From Onthophagus taurus (taxonomy: Eukaryota > Arthropoda > Insecta > Coleoptera > Scarabaeidae), in assembly GCF_036711975.1 (NCBI RefSeq), contig NC_091976.1:10912001-10976000 (forward strand): a DNA stretch of 64,000 nucleotides, read 5' to 3'. Positions 49,500-61,710 of this stretch are shown here, in pieces. Under the pieces are notes generated by a model. The model ran no database searches. It was not told where the DNA came from and saw only the letters and a list, made by a program, of their open reading frames with translations. The position numbers and the translations under genes are program-made. Numbering within the stretch: position 1 is the first letter of the stretch; every line of letters starts with the position of its first letter.

Positions 49500-51635
49500 T
49501 TGCATTTGGTTCGAGCTCTGATAGATTCAGGCAGTATGTCGAACTTCATTACCGACAAACTTTCACAAAGACTTCATCTACCACGACAAGCGACTTCCTA
49601 TTTAGAAATTCATGGTTTAAATTCTATGATGTCCATATGTAATAAAGCATCAGTTAAATGTCTTATACAACCTGTCCAATCAGAGAAACCATCCTTTGAA
49701 TTCACCGCCATAATTACACCCAGTATTTGCTCCGATCAACCTTCTAACGCTTCGATTATTCCTTTATATCCGCATCTGAAACAAATCAATATCCAAAATC
49801 ATCTTTCTAACCTTAAAAGTATTGATCTCCTGTTGGGAGCCGAACTCGTTCCACAAATTTTAACTGGAGGACGCCTTAAAGGTGGACGTAATGATCCCAT
49901 TGCTGTGGACTCCGTTTTTGGTTGGATCTTGATGGGAAAATCTTCATTACCATCAGCAGGAATTACATCAACTTGTCTATCAACCACCGATGCTTCCTTA
50001 GATAAATCGATTCAAAGATTTTGAGAAATTGAATCTCTCCCTAAAACTCAAATATTGACGCCTCAAGAAGAACAATGTGAAGAACATTTCAAAGCCAACT
50101 GTCAACGAACACCCACAGGTCGATTTATAGTATCTCTCCCATTCAAAAGGGGTGAATCACTCTCAGGAACGTCGTACCAATTAGCGTTAAAACGTTTCTT
50201 GCTGCTAGAAAATCGTCTCCTGAAAAATATTTCGTTAAGAACTGATTACATCCGCTTTATGAAAGATTACCTTCAATCGAATCACATGACATTGATTTCT
50301 TCTGACGCCTTGCGTTCAGATATGAATTATTATATTCCACACCATTGCATCCTTCGGCCTGACAGCCCTTCTACAAAACTCTGAGTCGTTTTTGATGCTT
50401 CGGCAATCACGACTAATGGAAAATCTTTAAATGATGCTCTTCTTGTTGGCCCTAAATTGCAACAAGACATCATAAAAATATTATTATCTTTTCGGTGCTT
50501 CAACTTTGCATTTATATGTGATATTAAGCAAATGTACCGCCAGATATTGATTTCACCTACTGACCGAAACTTCCAACGAATCTTATGGCGATTCTCTCCA
50601 AATGAACCCATACAAGAATACCAGCTTAACACCGTAACATATGGGGTAGCATCTGCTCCATTTCTCCCTTTACGAACTTTACAAGAACTATCAAATATCT
50701 ATGCTACTGAATATCTAAAGGCTTCCAAAGTTCTACAGAACAATATTTATGTAGATGATATCGTCACGGGAGCTCAATTAGTAGAAGAAACACTTAATCT
50801 GAAAGATGAACTGATTAGTTTGTTGCGGAAAGGAGGTTTTGAGCTTAAAAAATGGGCTAGCAACTGTCCCGAAGTTCTTCAATTAATGCCTAGAACTGAT
50901 TTACAGTGCCCAGTTTCATTGGATTATGAAGATATCAACTGTGTGAAGGTAATGGGTTTACAATGGGATCCGGAAACAGAAGAATTCCTTTACTCCTATA
51001 CTCCTCGTTCTGGTCCTTGTACTAAAAGATCTATTCTTTTGGCCATAGCACGTATTTATGACCCTTTAGGTTTTCTGACTCCATGTATGTTAAAGGCCAA
51101 ACATTTTATGGAACAGTTGTGTAAGTTGAAAATTGATTGGGATGAGATCCCTCCTTGTCATATTACTGATAATTGGAACAAATTTAAGAAAGGGTTTGAA
51201 GTAATTCCTAGTTTACGATTACCTCGTTTAATGATTCCTAGGAATTCACAATCTATTCCACTGCATTTATTTTGTGATGCTTCCCAAGTCGGCTATGCTG
51301 CTGTAGCGTATTTACGTTGTCAGCTCTTAGATTCCTCTGTCACTACATCCTTTGTATGTGCAAAAGCACGAGTAGCCCCATTAAAAACTATATCAATTCC
51401 ACGCCTTGAGTTGTGTGGAGCGGTCTTACTTACCGATTTAGCTGAAAGCCTTCAAGACTATCTGTCACCCATCATTACCATAGATTCCATCACCGCTTGG
51501 TCAGATTCCCAGGTCACTCTGGCTTGGATTTCTTCCTTACCTAATCGTTGGAAAGTTTTCATTGGAAACAGAGGAACGTTTACCATCCAACAATTGGAAA
51601 TATGTTCCATCAGCAGAAAATCCAGCCGGCTCTAG
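49500..51635 (+). pseudogene. BEL/Pao 2 protease, reverse transcriptase and RNase H
   Basis: The protease has VRALIDSGSMSNFIT and IDLLLGAELVPQIL with VDSVFGWILMG (49500-50024), ending in a TGA at 50022. Reverse transcriptase is split near 50384 and resumes at 50457 (FICDIKQMYRQILISPTD, then NNIYVDDIVTGAQLVEETL with the catalytic DD). The RNase H-like part follows (LFCDASQVGYAAVAYL, PLKTISIPRLELCGAVLLTD, AWSDSQVTLAWI) in an open 392-codon frame ending 51635. Confidence 0.85.
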
Positions 51636-53156
51636 GGGCCTTTTTCCCGATCTTTGGTGGAAAGGTCCCTTGTGGCTCCGTGCTTCGCCAGATAAGTGGC
51701 CATCTTGTCCTTCAGTAACCTCTGTGCCGAAAGAAATAGTTGGTGAACAAAGAGTTCACGTATTAAATGTTACTGACGCTCAAAATCATATTTTTGACAT
51801 TCTCCTTAATAAGTTCTCTTCTATAAACAAAATAAAACGTATTCTTGCTTATGTGTTACGTTTCGTTTTTCATTGTCGAAAACAAAAAAGATATTTTTCA
51901 CTCACCTTATCACCTTTTGAACTTCAAAATTTTCTTTATAGTATGATAAGTTACATTCAAAACAAAACTTTTTCTGAACTATTCTCTTGTATAAGAGAAA
52001 ATAAGACCCCTGCTAAAAATTTCCGTAAACTCGCTCTTTTTATCGATCGAGAGGGACTCCTCAGGGTGGGTGGTCGTATTAAAAACAGTACCGTGCCGTT
52101 TCAACATCAACATCCAGTGCTGCTACCTAAAAAAAAAAAACAAAAAACTCTCCAATCATTTTGTTGGTTCAACAACAATATTGGATTTTATCATCCCGGA
52201 ACATCATTTACCGAATCATATCCAGATGTATCCGATGTTTTCGATGTAAACCCAAATCATATACACCTTTTATGGCGGATCTTCCCCGTTGTCGACTGTC
52301 AGAGGTGGTAGAGGTTCGCGGTCTGTAAAGTCTTACATTTGTGTATTAGTATGTACCGCCACCAAGGCGATTCATCTGGAGCTAGTTTCAGATCTCACCA
52401 CGGATTCGTTCGTAGCCGCTCTACAACGCTTTATATCCCGTCGAGGACGATGCTCCACTCTTCTTTCCAATCAAGGGACCAACTTTGTAGGAGCGAACAA
52501 CAAATTCAAAGAACTCGCCCAAGCTTCAGAGGAGTAATTGGAATTAACATGGGTATTGCATCCTGCGGGAGCTCCCCATTTTAATGGCCTCGCAGAAGCC
52601 GGAGTCAAGACGGTAAAGACTCATTTACTAAGAGCAATTGGTGATCAGTGAATGACATTTGAAGAGATCTACACAGTCCTTACCCAAATAGAGGCGGTGT
52701 TAAACTCTCGACCTTTAACGCCTTTATCATCAGATCCGAATTTGTTTTAGAGTCCGATGTCACCTAAGTTCCTATTAATCGCTTAACCAGATGGCAACTT
52801 ATAAAGCGAACCGTCCAGGACTTTTGGAATCGATGGAGACACGAATACTTATCCACTTTACAACAACGCACAAAATGGAATGTGTCTATCTCTTGTCCGA
52901 AGATCGGGGACATGGTGTTGTAAAAAACGAGCAACTTCCACCACTGAATTGGAATCTCGGACGAATTGTAAAAGTACACCCCGGATCTGACGGCATGGTT
53001 CGAGTCGTAACCGTTAAAACCAAGACTGGATGTGTGACAAGACCAACGGTCAAAATTTGCCCCTCTGCCAACCGAAGAAAAAGAAAAAACCTAAAACAAT
53101 TGATTCACATCGATTGTTCGTTTCATTTATTATGTATTTTATACTTACCTGATTGA
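51636..53156 (+). pseudogene. BEL/Pao 2 integrase
   Basis: Linker (NPAGSRGLFPDLWWKGPLWL, to 52311) with LRVGGRIKNSTVPFQHQHPV. The integrase core is in other frames: TKAIHLELVSDLTTDSFVAA, SNQGTNFVGANNKFKEL (here SNQG replaces SDNG), then PHFNGLAEAGVKT, and a C-terminal segment ending near 53156. A stop at 52534 and loss of sequence near 52750 make it non-functional. Confidence 0.8.
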
Positions 53157-53230
53157 ATTTTTTTACTTTTTTTGTATCTTATATTATTGTTCAAAGAGAA
53201 ACCAAATCTTTAATTTTGTTGGTGGGTGAA

Positions 53231-53481
53231 TGTTAACGCGGCAACCCATATTATTTTACGCCTTGTTAATTCTGTAACGTTCATACGTTCGTTCACGCAG
53301 TTTTATAATACACGACTAGTGCTATAAATCTAAAATATCACATTTATATTATGTATGGTGGTGGGAAATCACAATAGAGTAAGAATTATTAAAATTATAT
53401 TTATTTGGTCTTTTTTTTTGACGATCATCATTTTTGCAACCAGCACCCTTCTTTAGAGCCCGGCTTATTGTCGCGCGTTCA
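53231..53481 (+). repeat. 3' LTR of BEL/Pao 2
   Basis: 251 bp, matching the 5' LTR except for the missing segment of about 101 bp and scattered changes. Confidence 0.9.
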
Positions 53482-53486
53482 CTCTT

Positions 53487-55073
53487 TCACTTAATCCTAG
53501 CCGTTGACGAGTTTCCGACGAAATAAAACTGCTTTGGCTACCCGGATCTAAAAGTGCTCGAATCAAATATTTTCGGTTATGTTTGTTATAGGCATGAATT
53601 ATGATTGTGGAAAGTAAGACGTTTGAATGCGCGTTTGTATTAGATGCAAAATTTATATTGTGAGCCTGCGTAGTCGCTGATGACTGTGAGGGCGGTTCTG
53701 GTTGATTATATTCTAAATGAAGTAATGTGTGACGTCTAGCTTTACATTTTTTACAAGAACTTGAGCGACATTGCTGAAGATAATGACCGGTTCTAAGACA
53801 ATGTATGCAAAGTTTTAAACGTTTAACCTGATCAATTCGTCCTTATACGGAAAGTTTTGCGAAATTTGGGCAATCTTGTATGTAATGTTCGCCTTTACAA
53901 ATTGCACAAACTCTAACATTTGATTCATTCGCCACTATAAATGATTTCGTAAGCGCCTTTGTTTTTTCAGATATTGGTTGCTTTACTTCTATGTAGTGAT
54001 GGGACGGTATTTGAGGAACGGTATTTTGGAACGGTATTTTTGAGGAGCGTACCGCTTCCACGCGATTTTAATTTGTACGATTGTACGTTTCCGACAAAGA
54101 CAGTCAGGTTAAACGCCGTTGTATTGATATTTGTTTAAGGCTCCCTTAATATATATTTTTTTTTTCAATTTTCTGATAGTTTCTGATGTAATTTTTTAAA
54201 ATTATGATAATTAGGGGTAGAGAATATATAATTTTTTCTAACTTGCTACGAAACCAGCTATGTTTTTGCTCAAGGTCACGGTATTTTGGAGCGGTATTTT
54301 GGAACGATATTTTTGGGTAGCGACCGTTCCTGGAGCGCGACCGTATTAAGAGGTACCGGTTATGAGCGGTATTCCCATCACTACTTCTATGTGATCAAGT
54401 GTTTCTAATAGATCCGCACGATTTTTTAATAGTTCTAGTAAATCTTCTAATTGGGGATCTTTTAATGAAACTTTATGTTCTTCCCATTCACGGTTTGAGC
54501 CACTGTCTAATTTAGTTGTAGCTAAATAAATAATAATAGTGTCCCAGTTCTCCGTAGGCTCTTTTAAAGCAGCTAAAGCGCGCATGTGTTAACGAATATC
54601 GTCAATAAATTTTCGAATTAAATGTTTTTTTCTAAAGCAATTTTTTCTATATCAAACAATGATTTAAGGTGATTTTGAATTAAAATTCGCGGATTATTAT
54701 AACGTGTACATAGTAAATCCCAAGCAACGTCATAATTTATTTGAGTTATTTCTAAGCTTGATATTATTTCACGAGCGGACCCGGATAATGCGGATTTCAG
54801 ATAATGAAATTTTTTAATATTGTTTATAGCGTTGTTGTTATGTATTAACGATTCGAATATATCGCGAAATTCCAACCAGGTTTCATATTCGCCTTTAAAT
54901 TTCGGTAAGTCGATTACCGGGAGTCGCACACTCTGATCCGGAGTAGGACTCGCTACAAATGATGAATCGCTACACATGGTTTTGTTCGATAGTAGGCGCT
55001 TGACTTTCGCGGTGCTAGAGTAAAACGACCCTTCAAATGTTTCTCGTGCATCCTCACTATCGACGCCCAACAC
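53487..55073 (-). pseudogene. BEL/Pao 1 protease start and gag
   Basis: Minus strand. Gag begins near 55073 and has RLPVIDLPKFKGEYETWLEF, FHYLKSALSGSAREIISSLE (DUF1759-type), then TTKLDSGSNREWEEHKVSL (54585-54400). After an hAT MITE comes a zinc knuckle (CAICKGEHYIQDCPNF, about 53890), more Cys/His (53740-53830) and the protease start (near 53520). Frame breaks occur near 54600 and 53840. An in-frame TTG rather than ATG opens the longest gag frame. Confidence 0.8.
53986..54391. mobile_element. hAT-type MITE in BEL/Pao 1 gag
   Basis: 390 bp (53994-54383) with ends TAGTGATGGGA and TCCCATCACTA and the 8-bp duplication CTTCTATG (53986-53993 and 54384-54391). The interior repeats (G)GAACGGTATTTT many times on both sides, as subterminal transposase-binding repeats do. 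No coding. Confidence 0.9.
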
Positions 55074-55440
55074 ATTAATTTCATTTTGAACATCCTAAAA
55101 TTCATCTATTATTTTAATTGCGCGATCATAACGATTTTGTAATTCTAATAATAATAACTCATGATCTTTTTCGCCATCCGTGATATCAGATTCAAATTTA
55201 TTAATAAATTTAACAAAATTCGTTAGTTTTGCTTTTATAACCCCTCATTTTCTAATTAAATTAATTAAATTAAATCTAGTTGACTCATTTTGAATGCAAA
55301 TAAAGACTTGGTTCAGATCGAAAACGATAGGGAAAAATAGCAAATTGGAAAAAAGGAAAGGGACTCACAACACAGTAATGGCGGCGGCGTCGCGTTGAAT
55401 TCGGCTAGGCGATTTTTCAATAATTCTTAAATTTCTTCAA

Positions 55441-55458
55441 ATCCGGCTCGAAGGACCA
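55441..55458 (-). other. Primer-binding site of BEL/Pao 1
   Basis: Minus strand TGGTCCTTCGAGCCGGAT is the same as the primer site of BEL/Pao 2. The 5' LTR should lie just to its right (55459 on); I could not find its partner near 17.7-18.0 kb. Confidence 0.7.
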
Positions 55459-55728
55459 TTTATGTTTTTGATTTTATCTGGTTCGCGCTGGTTAACACGA
55501 ATTCTTTTAGTTTCTGATTTATTCGATGTTTATTAATTATTTATCTTAGGCGATGAATACGGCGTGATGCCAGCGAAACGAATTGTTTGCTACTAACTCA
55601 TTTTTTTTATTTGTTTGTATCGATGAACACTAAATTTTCAAAGCATACTAACATTAAAAAATTGAAAAAAATATGAAATAGGCAACCCAAGTTGCAGCTA
55701 ACAATAATTCTAATTAATCTAAACAGTC
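55459..55728 (-). repeat. Probable 5' LTR remnant of BEL/Pao 1
   Basis: Inferred only from its place next to the primer site. AT-rich; no gene seen. Confidence 0.35.
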
Positions 55729-55950
55729 AATAATAGTTCAGTCTGTTATCATAATCGGTTTCTTTTAAGGCCTGATGTAAAACAATGTGGTGGAAATACA
55801 TATTCTCTCGAGGAATCTTGTGGACAATTGTTTTTGGGGTTCCCAGATTATGTGGGATCGCATTGCCCACCAAGGTGATTTACGCAACAATGTGATATAC
55901 AGATGTCTGAATAGGCTACACGTTGTCAGTTTCCCGTAATCGCTAAGGCA
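55729..55950. repeat. Dispersed 220-bp repeat, second copy
   Basis: From AATAGTTCAGTCTGTTATCA to GTAATCGCTAAGGCAATCTT it matches 41650-41868, at roughly 80-85% by eye. Class unknown. Confidence 0.7.
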
Positions 55951-55994
55951 ATCTTAAAAACACTTTTAGAGAAAAATGTCTTTCTTACAATTAG

Positions 55995-57720
55995 TCATAC
56001 TTGCATTGCACATTTTTGCCATGCAGTTGCATCATATTCGAAACATTGAAAATAAATCATCATACGCTTACATATAATGCAAAAATGGGATGTCTTTCTT
56101 CTTTTACTCGCAGAGTACCTTCTGCATGCATTTCTGACTTCAAATTTGTCTCCATCGCCAGTATTATGGTCTTCTTTTATTTGCAACACTCTTCTAATAC
56201 ACACCTTGACTTCACGTGTGATGCGAAGATTCTGTAATCCTCGTTCCATTTCAGGTTTAACCAATTGTATTGCTAATTGTTTAACAAAATTATATCTGGT
56301 CAGCTTCGGATTATCTCTATATGACTGATGAAGTAAATAAAAATTTACAGAAGAAATGTCCACCATTCTGAAAAAGATAGCCATAGGCCATCGCCTTGTC
56401 CTTCGACCCGATGAATAAATACAACATTTTTCATCAAGACTATCCACACCTCCTTTTGTATTATTGTAATAGGAGATTATTTCTGGTTTACCACTGTCGG
56501 TCTCTTCTTGGTGGTGAACAGAAGAAACTAGTATGACAGCTTTATTTTTCTTCGTCATATAAGATAACATTGTTGTGGTATTAGTATATCCATACAAAGA
56601 TGAACCTACATGCCTTGTTCGGTTTGCAAGGAACTCTGGAGGAATCTCTTTCTTGTTTTTCTTCAGAATTCCTACATAAGTAAGTTTTACTTTCTTTAGT
56701 GCATCTATCAGCTCTATGGAAGAAAACCAATTATCGGCCGTTAGGTTTCGGTTTGTGCTGATAAATGGTTTCGCCAGCCTAAGTACAGATTGGGTTTTCT
56801 TAGAGTACGTCTTTAGATCGTCAGATAAATCATATCCATCCGAATCTTTGCCACTATAAATGTAAGCGTTTAGTAGATATCCTTTCTTGCATCCGTTAGA
56901 GCCATTATTTTTAATCTATACAGTTCTTGAGGAATGTACATTTTGAATTTTGAACGGTCGCTAAATGAAACCAGTATCTCGTCTACACGTGCACAATAAC
57001 CTATTGTGTAAACGTTTTGACAATTACGAATAAAGGCATTAAAAATTTCCGAAATTGGGGTAAGAATATCCCGATTTCTACGTTTAACTCTGGTAACGGG
57101 ATCGTCAAATCTTAGAGCTGAAAGGATGACTGCTAATCGGTTGGCATTTGTAACGCACCTGAATATGTCACGACCTGATCCATCAATAGCGAATAGGAAC
57201 CGTATATCTTCATGATTAGACTTGAAGATTGAAGTGAACAATAGCAAGCCTATCAAAGACCTAAGTACTATGACATCGAAATCATGAAGATCACTGCTAG
57301 TTTTATTTTTATATTTCAATCTTATTTTAGCCATGTGTTTATTTGTCCACTGAACAATGACACCAATTATCTCATCGAAGAGAGTATTCCATACATTTTC
57401 AGGTTGTTCTTTTGTAACAGTAACTGTTCTTCAATCCTGGACATTTTATGGCAATATTATGATTCAAGGTACGCGTGTTTTTACTGCGTGGAGGTACTTT
57501 AGACCATTTGTAGCGATTTTTACCATAGAAAAATTTGTGCTAGGAGAAGACTCTGGTGCCAGTAGTTCTTCATCTTCAGTTGTATTACGCTCTAAATCTT
57601 CATCTGCTTCTATTTCAGACTCGGTATCATGATCGCTTGGAACAAAATCATCATCTGAATCTACGTCGCTTTCGTTAGAACGGTCTTCTAACCATTTCAG
57701 TAATGTTTCTTCGTAATCTT
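55995..57720 (-). pseudogene. piggyBac-type transposase, decayed
   Basis: Minus strand. An acidic N-terminus (DHDTESEIEADEDLER, about 57620) is followed by NVWNTLFDEIIGVIVQWTNK, DLHDFDVIVLRSLIGLLLF, RCVTNANRLAVILSALRFDD (57334-56870), a broken middle (56870-56600), then VILVSSVHH, YNNTKGGVDSLDEKCCIYS and RRTRRWPMAIFFRMVDIS (56597-55995), the DDE_Tnp_1_7 order. The C-terminal CIICKR plus Cys matches the piggyBac Cys-rich domain. Stops at 57460 and several frame shifts disable it. Terminal repeats and TTAA sites were not found with certainty. Confidence 0.85.
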
Positions 57721-58503
57721 TATGTCAATACCTTACCCTCTTTCTTTTACCACCACATTAACTATTGAATAGATGTAATAGCGTATTATGTTGTCTAATC
57801 TGTAAGGTAAAAGCACCAGTACTTGACACTTTAAGGATTTATTAGTCTGTTTGTTCAACAGTGCTTGAACCGAATACACTTTAGAGGAAACTTCTAATTA
57901 GTGATAGCTGCACAAACTATTCCCCTATTATAACGTAACAAGAATTACATTAATAAAATCACTATGATTTTTTTATATAAATATATAGGTATACAGGGTC
58001 ATCCACGACGACCGTCCATTAGAACTTTACAGGGTTCTGGTCAAAATAAAAACTTGAAAATTCAGATTTAAGTATTATCAATTGCGTTCTCTTCGACCGG
58101 TTATACCGGAAGTCGCCACCTACTTTATTTTTTTAAATGGAACACCCTGTACATTCTTACATATTTGGATTTGTCTGTTTTCAAGGTTTATGAATGACTT
58201 TACTTTTTGCAATTTGATTTGGCCGTTCTCGAGTTATTCGAATTTTTCTAGAAAAATCTGCTCCAGCAGACATTTGTTCAAAAAATCAGAGAACACTTGA
58301 TTTTTGGGATATCAATTTAGGATTCAGAACATGCTTAAGCACCATGATGGAGTATGTTTTGGTGCCGAGTATGGCTGTCTAGAACGTTTGGTCACGTTTG
58401 GTAACGTTTGGGCACGTTACCATTTCGAAACTTGGAAGTACCATAACTTCATTTCTTTAAATGGCACCCCTATATTTTATTACTTAGTCGTCTTCCTTTT
58501 TTG
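57721..58503. other. Non-coding stretch with repeat-like ACAGGGT words
   Basis: TATACAGGGTCATCC (57992) and AACACCCTGTACATT (58141) are inverted-like words of the kind that end many arthropod repeats, about 150 bp apart. No gene supported. Confidence 0.4.
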
Positions 58504-59216
58504 CTAACTTTTTTGTAAAATATTCTTCACACAGATGTCCCGGAGCCCTTCTTTTAAAACCCGTCTGCGTTCTTCGCCTTTTGTGTCTGAATTATCGCCT
58601 GCGGTGTTAAATGGTACATAGCGTCTGATATAGATAGCGTCTGGGTTCCATGGAAATAGACCACATTTTCTAAAACCATTTTCCAGGATAGTCACAGTTA
58701 ATACATCGTCTATAACTTATTTCAGAAGTTTAGAAAATATTTTTCTTTATGACTGGAGCCTCCAAATTGGATGGCCTCCATGCGTGTACTTTCATCTTCC
58801 AATGCTCCTTCAGAGTCCTGAAAACCGAAACATCCATTGGTTGCAACAGATGTGTTGCATTCGGGTACAGTGCGATCAGAATGATGCCATTTCTTTCACA
58901 AAACTGGCTCACTTGCAAACTCAGATGAGACGCGTGCCCATCCACAAAAAGAATGACCGGCAAAGGAATGTTTCAGCCATGGGTGGAAAATGTCAGCAAC
59001 AAACTCGAAAAAAGCCTCGCAAGTCATCCAACCAGACTCTGTTTTTCCTAGGCCCCACCTTGCAGGGAAACTCTCTGCAATTTCATGCGGGATCCTTTTA
59101 TAAGGTACAAGAGGGTAATAAGGGCCACTTAAGAATTTTTTTAAATTTTTTCCGAATGAAACTCTTTTAAATAAGCATAAAATATATTCGCTTATCAAAC
59201 TATTTATAAAGTACAA
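58504..59216 (-). pseudogene. pogo/Tigger-like DDE transposase, copy 1
   Basis: Minus strand. GLGKTESGWMTCEAFFEFV and then, after a frame change, PVILFVDGHASHLSLQVSQF and IALYPNATHLLQPMDVSVFR are the second half of the DDE domain of pogo/Tigger (Tc1/mariner superfamily) transposases, with the conserved DGH.SH and P..TH.LQPMDV. A C-terminal part (ENGFRKCGLFPWNPDAI) follows at about 58690. The N-terminal DNA-binding domain is absent. Confidence 0.8.
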
Positions 59217-59529
59217 AATGTAACTAAAATAACGTCGGTTGTATACATAGCAAGCCTGTAAACAAATATTATGTATTCAACATGTGTGGTCGTTATTCTC
59301 CGGCTCGGCTGAAAATAAAGCCCATCATTAACATTACTACAGTTTTTTTGATTTAAACAAGTCTGTTGTAACTTCTTGAGCCCTATAGTTTAAGGCCTTT
59401 TTTCTCGGCCTAGTACATTTTTATTCTGGTAATTCAGGCGTTTTCAGTATATTACTGAACGCATTTCTTTCATTTGATTTTGAAGGTCTAGGCAGATCTT
59501 CGGTTCACTTTCGAGTTATGTTGCAGATC
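59217..59529. other. No gene seen
   Basis: AT-rich gap between the two pogo-like fragments. Confidence 0.4.
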
Positions 59530-60686
59530 AATTGTGTACGAAGTACAGCCAACGGTATGTTCGCGTCATCGTCAGAACTGGACGACTCCTGGTTGCCGAC
59601 AGCAGGACTAGTTAACAAAGAAGTCGATGAAGTTTGATTTTCAACAGGCCTACATACCGAAGAGGGTATATGCCAGTAACTCTAAAGCCACTGGTAATGT
59701 TGGCTACGGACATACACTTTTCCCATACCGGTGTAAAGATATGTGAAAATCTGTCTTTAGTCAGCTTACGATCTGGTGTTTGATCCCAATACGTCATCAA
59801 CTCCTCGTCCCAGAAATGTTCAAAGGACCTAAACACTGCTCAATCCAGCGGCTGCAATTCATTTGTGGTATTGCTAGGTAAACAAAACAGAAGAATCTCC
59901 ATTTCTTCAGCCTTCTGTGCAACCATCATATCAAGATGCGACGTAGCACCATAAAAAATCAGAAGAACTTTGCCTGTGGGTTTGTACTTTGCAAAATGTT
60001 CTAGCCATTTGCAAAACAGTTGGTAGTCATACTACCTTTTGGGCTCATTAACACAGCTGACCCAGCAGGAAGACCATCTTGAAAAGTAGGTTTCTGACGT
60101 ATGCCCTTAAAAAGAATCATGGGTGGTATTGCGTTACCCAAAGCGTTAACGCATGCCACAACAGTTGAGTTTTCCGCATGTTCTTGGGCTACAAGATGAA
60201 CTCTTTTGGTTCTTTTTAGGGCCAACACGGATTGTTGATGATGCAATGTTAAGCGGCAGCCCTTTTCATCCATATTGAAAATTCACTCAGGTGTATGTAA
60301 CATTTTATTCTTTTCAAGAGTGAATCGTAATTTTCTGAAATAATCGTTAACAATAAAACGATTTAATTTCTGAGCTCTTGCTGGATTCATACACTGTGCG
60401 CGACGCTTGCTTAAACGTGGGTGACGTTTTAGGAAGGCGCTGAACCAATCCTTTCCAAGAATTTGGTTATTTTTCTTTTTTTCAAATTAATTCCGTTTGC
60501 CTTAATGAAACTGTATACATTTCTCCGAAGTGATTTAGGTGTCAAGGGCATACCAACTTCCGCCAGTCGGATTATTCTGTTTCCTTCAACCTTGTAATTC
60601 AAAGTGACCCTTGGAACGTTAAATTTTTTTGCTGCAGTTTTATATGGAGTTTTATGTAACCGTACATCTTCCACAGCCGCTTTCAT
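59530..60686 (-). pseudogene. pogo/Tigger-like transposase, copy 2
   Basis: Minus strand, read right to left. An N-terminal helix-turn-helix of Psq type (HKTPYKTAAKKFNVPRVTLN, 60686-60429), a linker with TPKSLRRNVYSFIKANGI, the start of the DDE domain (FNMDEKGCRLTL at about 60265; TVVACVNALGNAIPPMILFK), a damaged middle (ILFCLPSNTTNELQPLD, about 59850) and the C-terminal RFSHIFTPVWEKCMSVANI with GFRVTGIYPL. Frame breaks and stops occur between the parts. Different sequence from copy 1, so a second family or older copy. Confidence 0.8.
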
Positions 60687-61372
60687 AGCCTCTTGTGTAT
60701 ATTATATAAACGAATGAAAACCGTGCACTCGTTGTAATCAGACGATCACTGTGTCACTGGCGCTGTACTTAACGGCACGATAGTCTGTATTTACGTCGCT
60801 ACAGAACTATGCTACACAAACAAACATATTTCGATCTTTTGCCGCCTGTGTTTCTCTTGTTAATTTATTTTTTCTTCATAAGTGTCAACTACGAGTGCAG
60901 TGTCAACTACTGGTGGTTTTACCTTAGTTGAAATATCTAATTTATAAATATTTTATGTTTTTCAACTAAAGAAATAGATACTTTAACCACTATTGCTTTA
61001 ACTAATCGAAAAACATAAAAATACCTATCCACAAACATTCATTTGACTAATACTTCATATACTTTATCTACTTTTTCGACAACTAATGTGAAATAGCTAT
61101 TTGATCACATTATTTTTCTCTGTGTAAGAGAAGACCTTGTGCTCCTTGTCAAATGTTTTTTATTTATTTTCATACGTATTCAGAAATCTGTAACTATATC
61201 TAAAGGAATTGGGAAAGGTAGACGAGTAGTAGTGGTAGAGCACTTCAAGATGGAACGTCTTTGGCGGTTAGTTACCAGATTGAGACTTTCAACTTTAATA
61301 TGTGAATTGATTGTAAATTCTAATTGTAATAAAAGGTTATAAAAACTGTAAAATGTTGTTTTGATTTAAAAA
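60687..61372. other. No gene seen
   Basis: AT-rich. TGTCAACTAC occurs twice (60885 and 60901), but I could not define terminal repeats for the pogo-like elements. Confidence 0.4.
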
Positions 61373-61563
61373 TGTTGGAAGATATTTACGTTTGTAATCC
61401 CCATGTGCGTTAAGTCGACGAGACATATTTACCGGTTTCTAACGGATCGGATGTTACGAACAAGTTCAGTCTTATTCCAATACCTCGAACCGACCACATG
61501 TATATCGTTCTATTTTAATAAACAAGTTTACGAACACAGTGCCTACGTATCAATTTCCTGTCA
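61373..61563 (+). repeat. 5' LTR of copia element
   Basis: 191 bp from TGTTGGAAGATATTT to CCTGTCA. The start resembles the TGTTGGAATATA start of Drosophila copia, and the end abuts the primer site. Confidence 0.75.
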
Positions 61564-61577
61564 GGTTATGGGCCCAG
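61564..61577 (+). other. copia primer site complementary to an internal part of initiator tRNA-Met
   Basis: GGTTATGGGCCCAG is the complement of CTGGGCCCATAACC, the anticodon-arm half of initiator tRNA-Met, known as the primer of Drosophila copia. A short GGGACAC-CCA tandem follows to about 61608. Confidence 0.8.
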
Positions 61578-61710
61578 GGACACCCAGGGACATCCAGGGA
61601 CACACAGAGGTATCCAGAATACTAAGGCCCTAGTGCTACAGTGTTGTACAGTTTTTTTTTACGTGTAAATTGCGGGCGCGGAAAGATTATTTTAACGGAA
61701 AAATCGAGAA

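Larger units (their letters stand above)
47263..53481 (+). mobile_element. BEL/Pao retrotransposon 2 with both LTRs
   Basis: LTRs begin TGTTAACGCGGCAACCC and end in TTCA. The target duplication CTCTT lies at 47258-47262 and 53482-53486, the 5-bp size expected of BEL/Pao. The primer site TGGTCCTTCGAGCCGGATC starts a few bases after the 5' LTR. It is inserted in the protease region of BEL/Pao 1. Coding is in order gag, protease, reverse transcriptase, RNase H, integrase, with several frame breaks. Confidence 0.92.
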
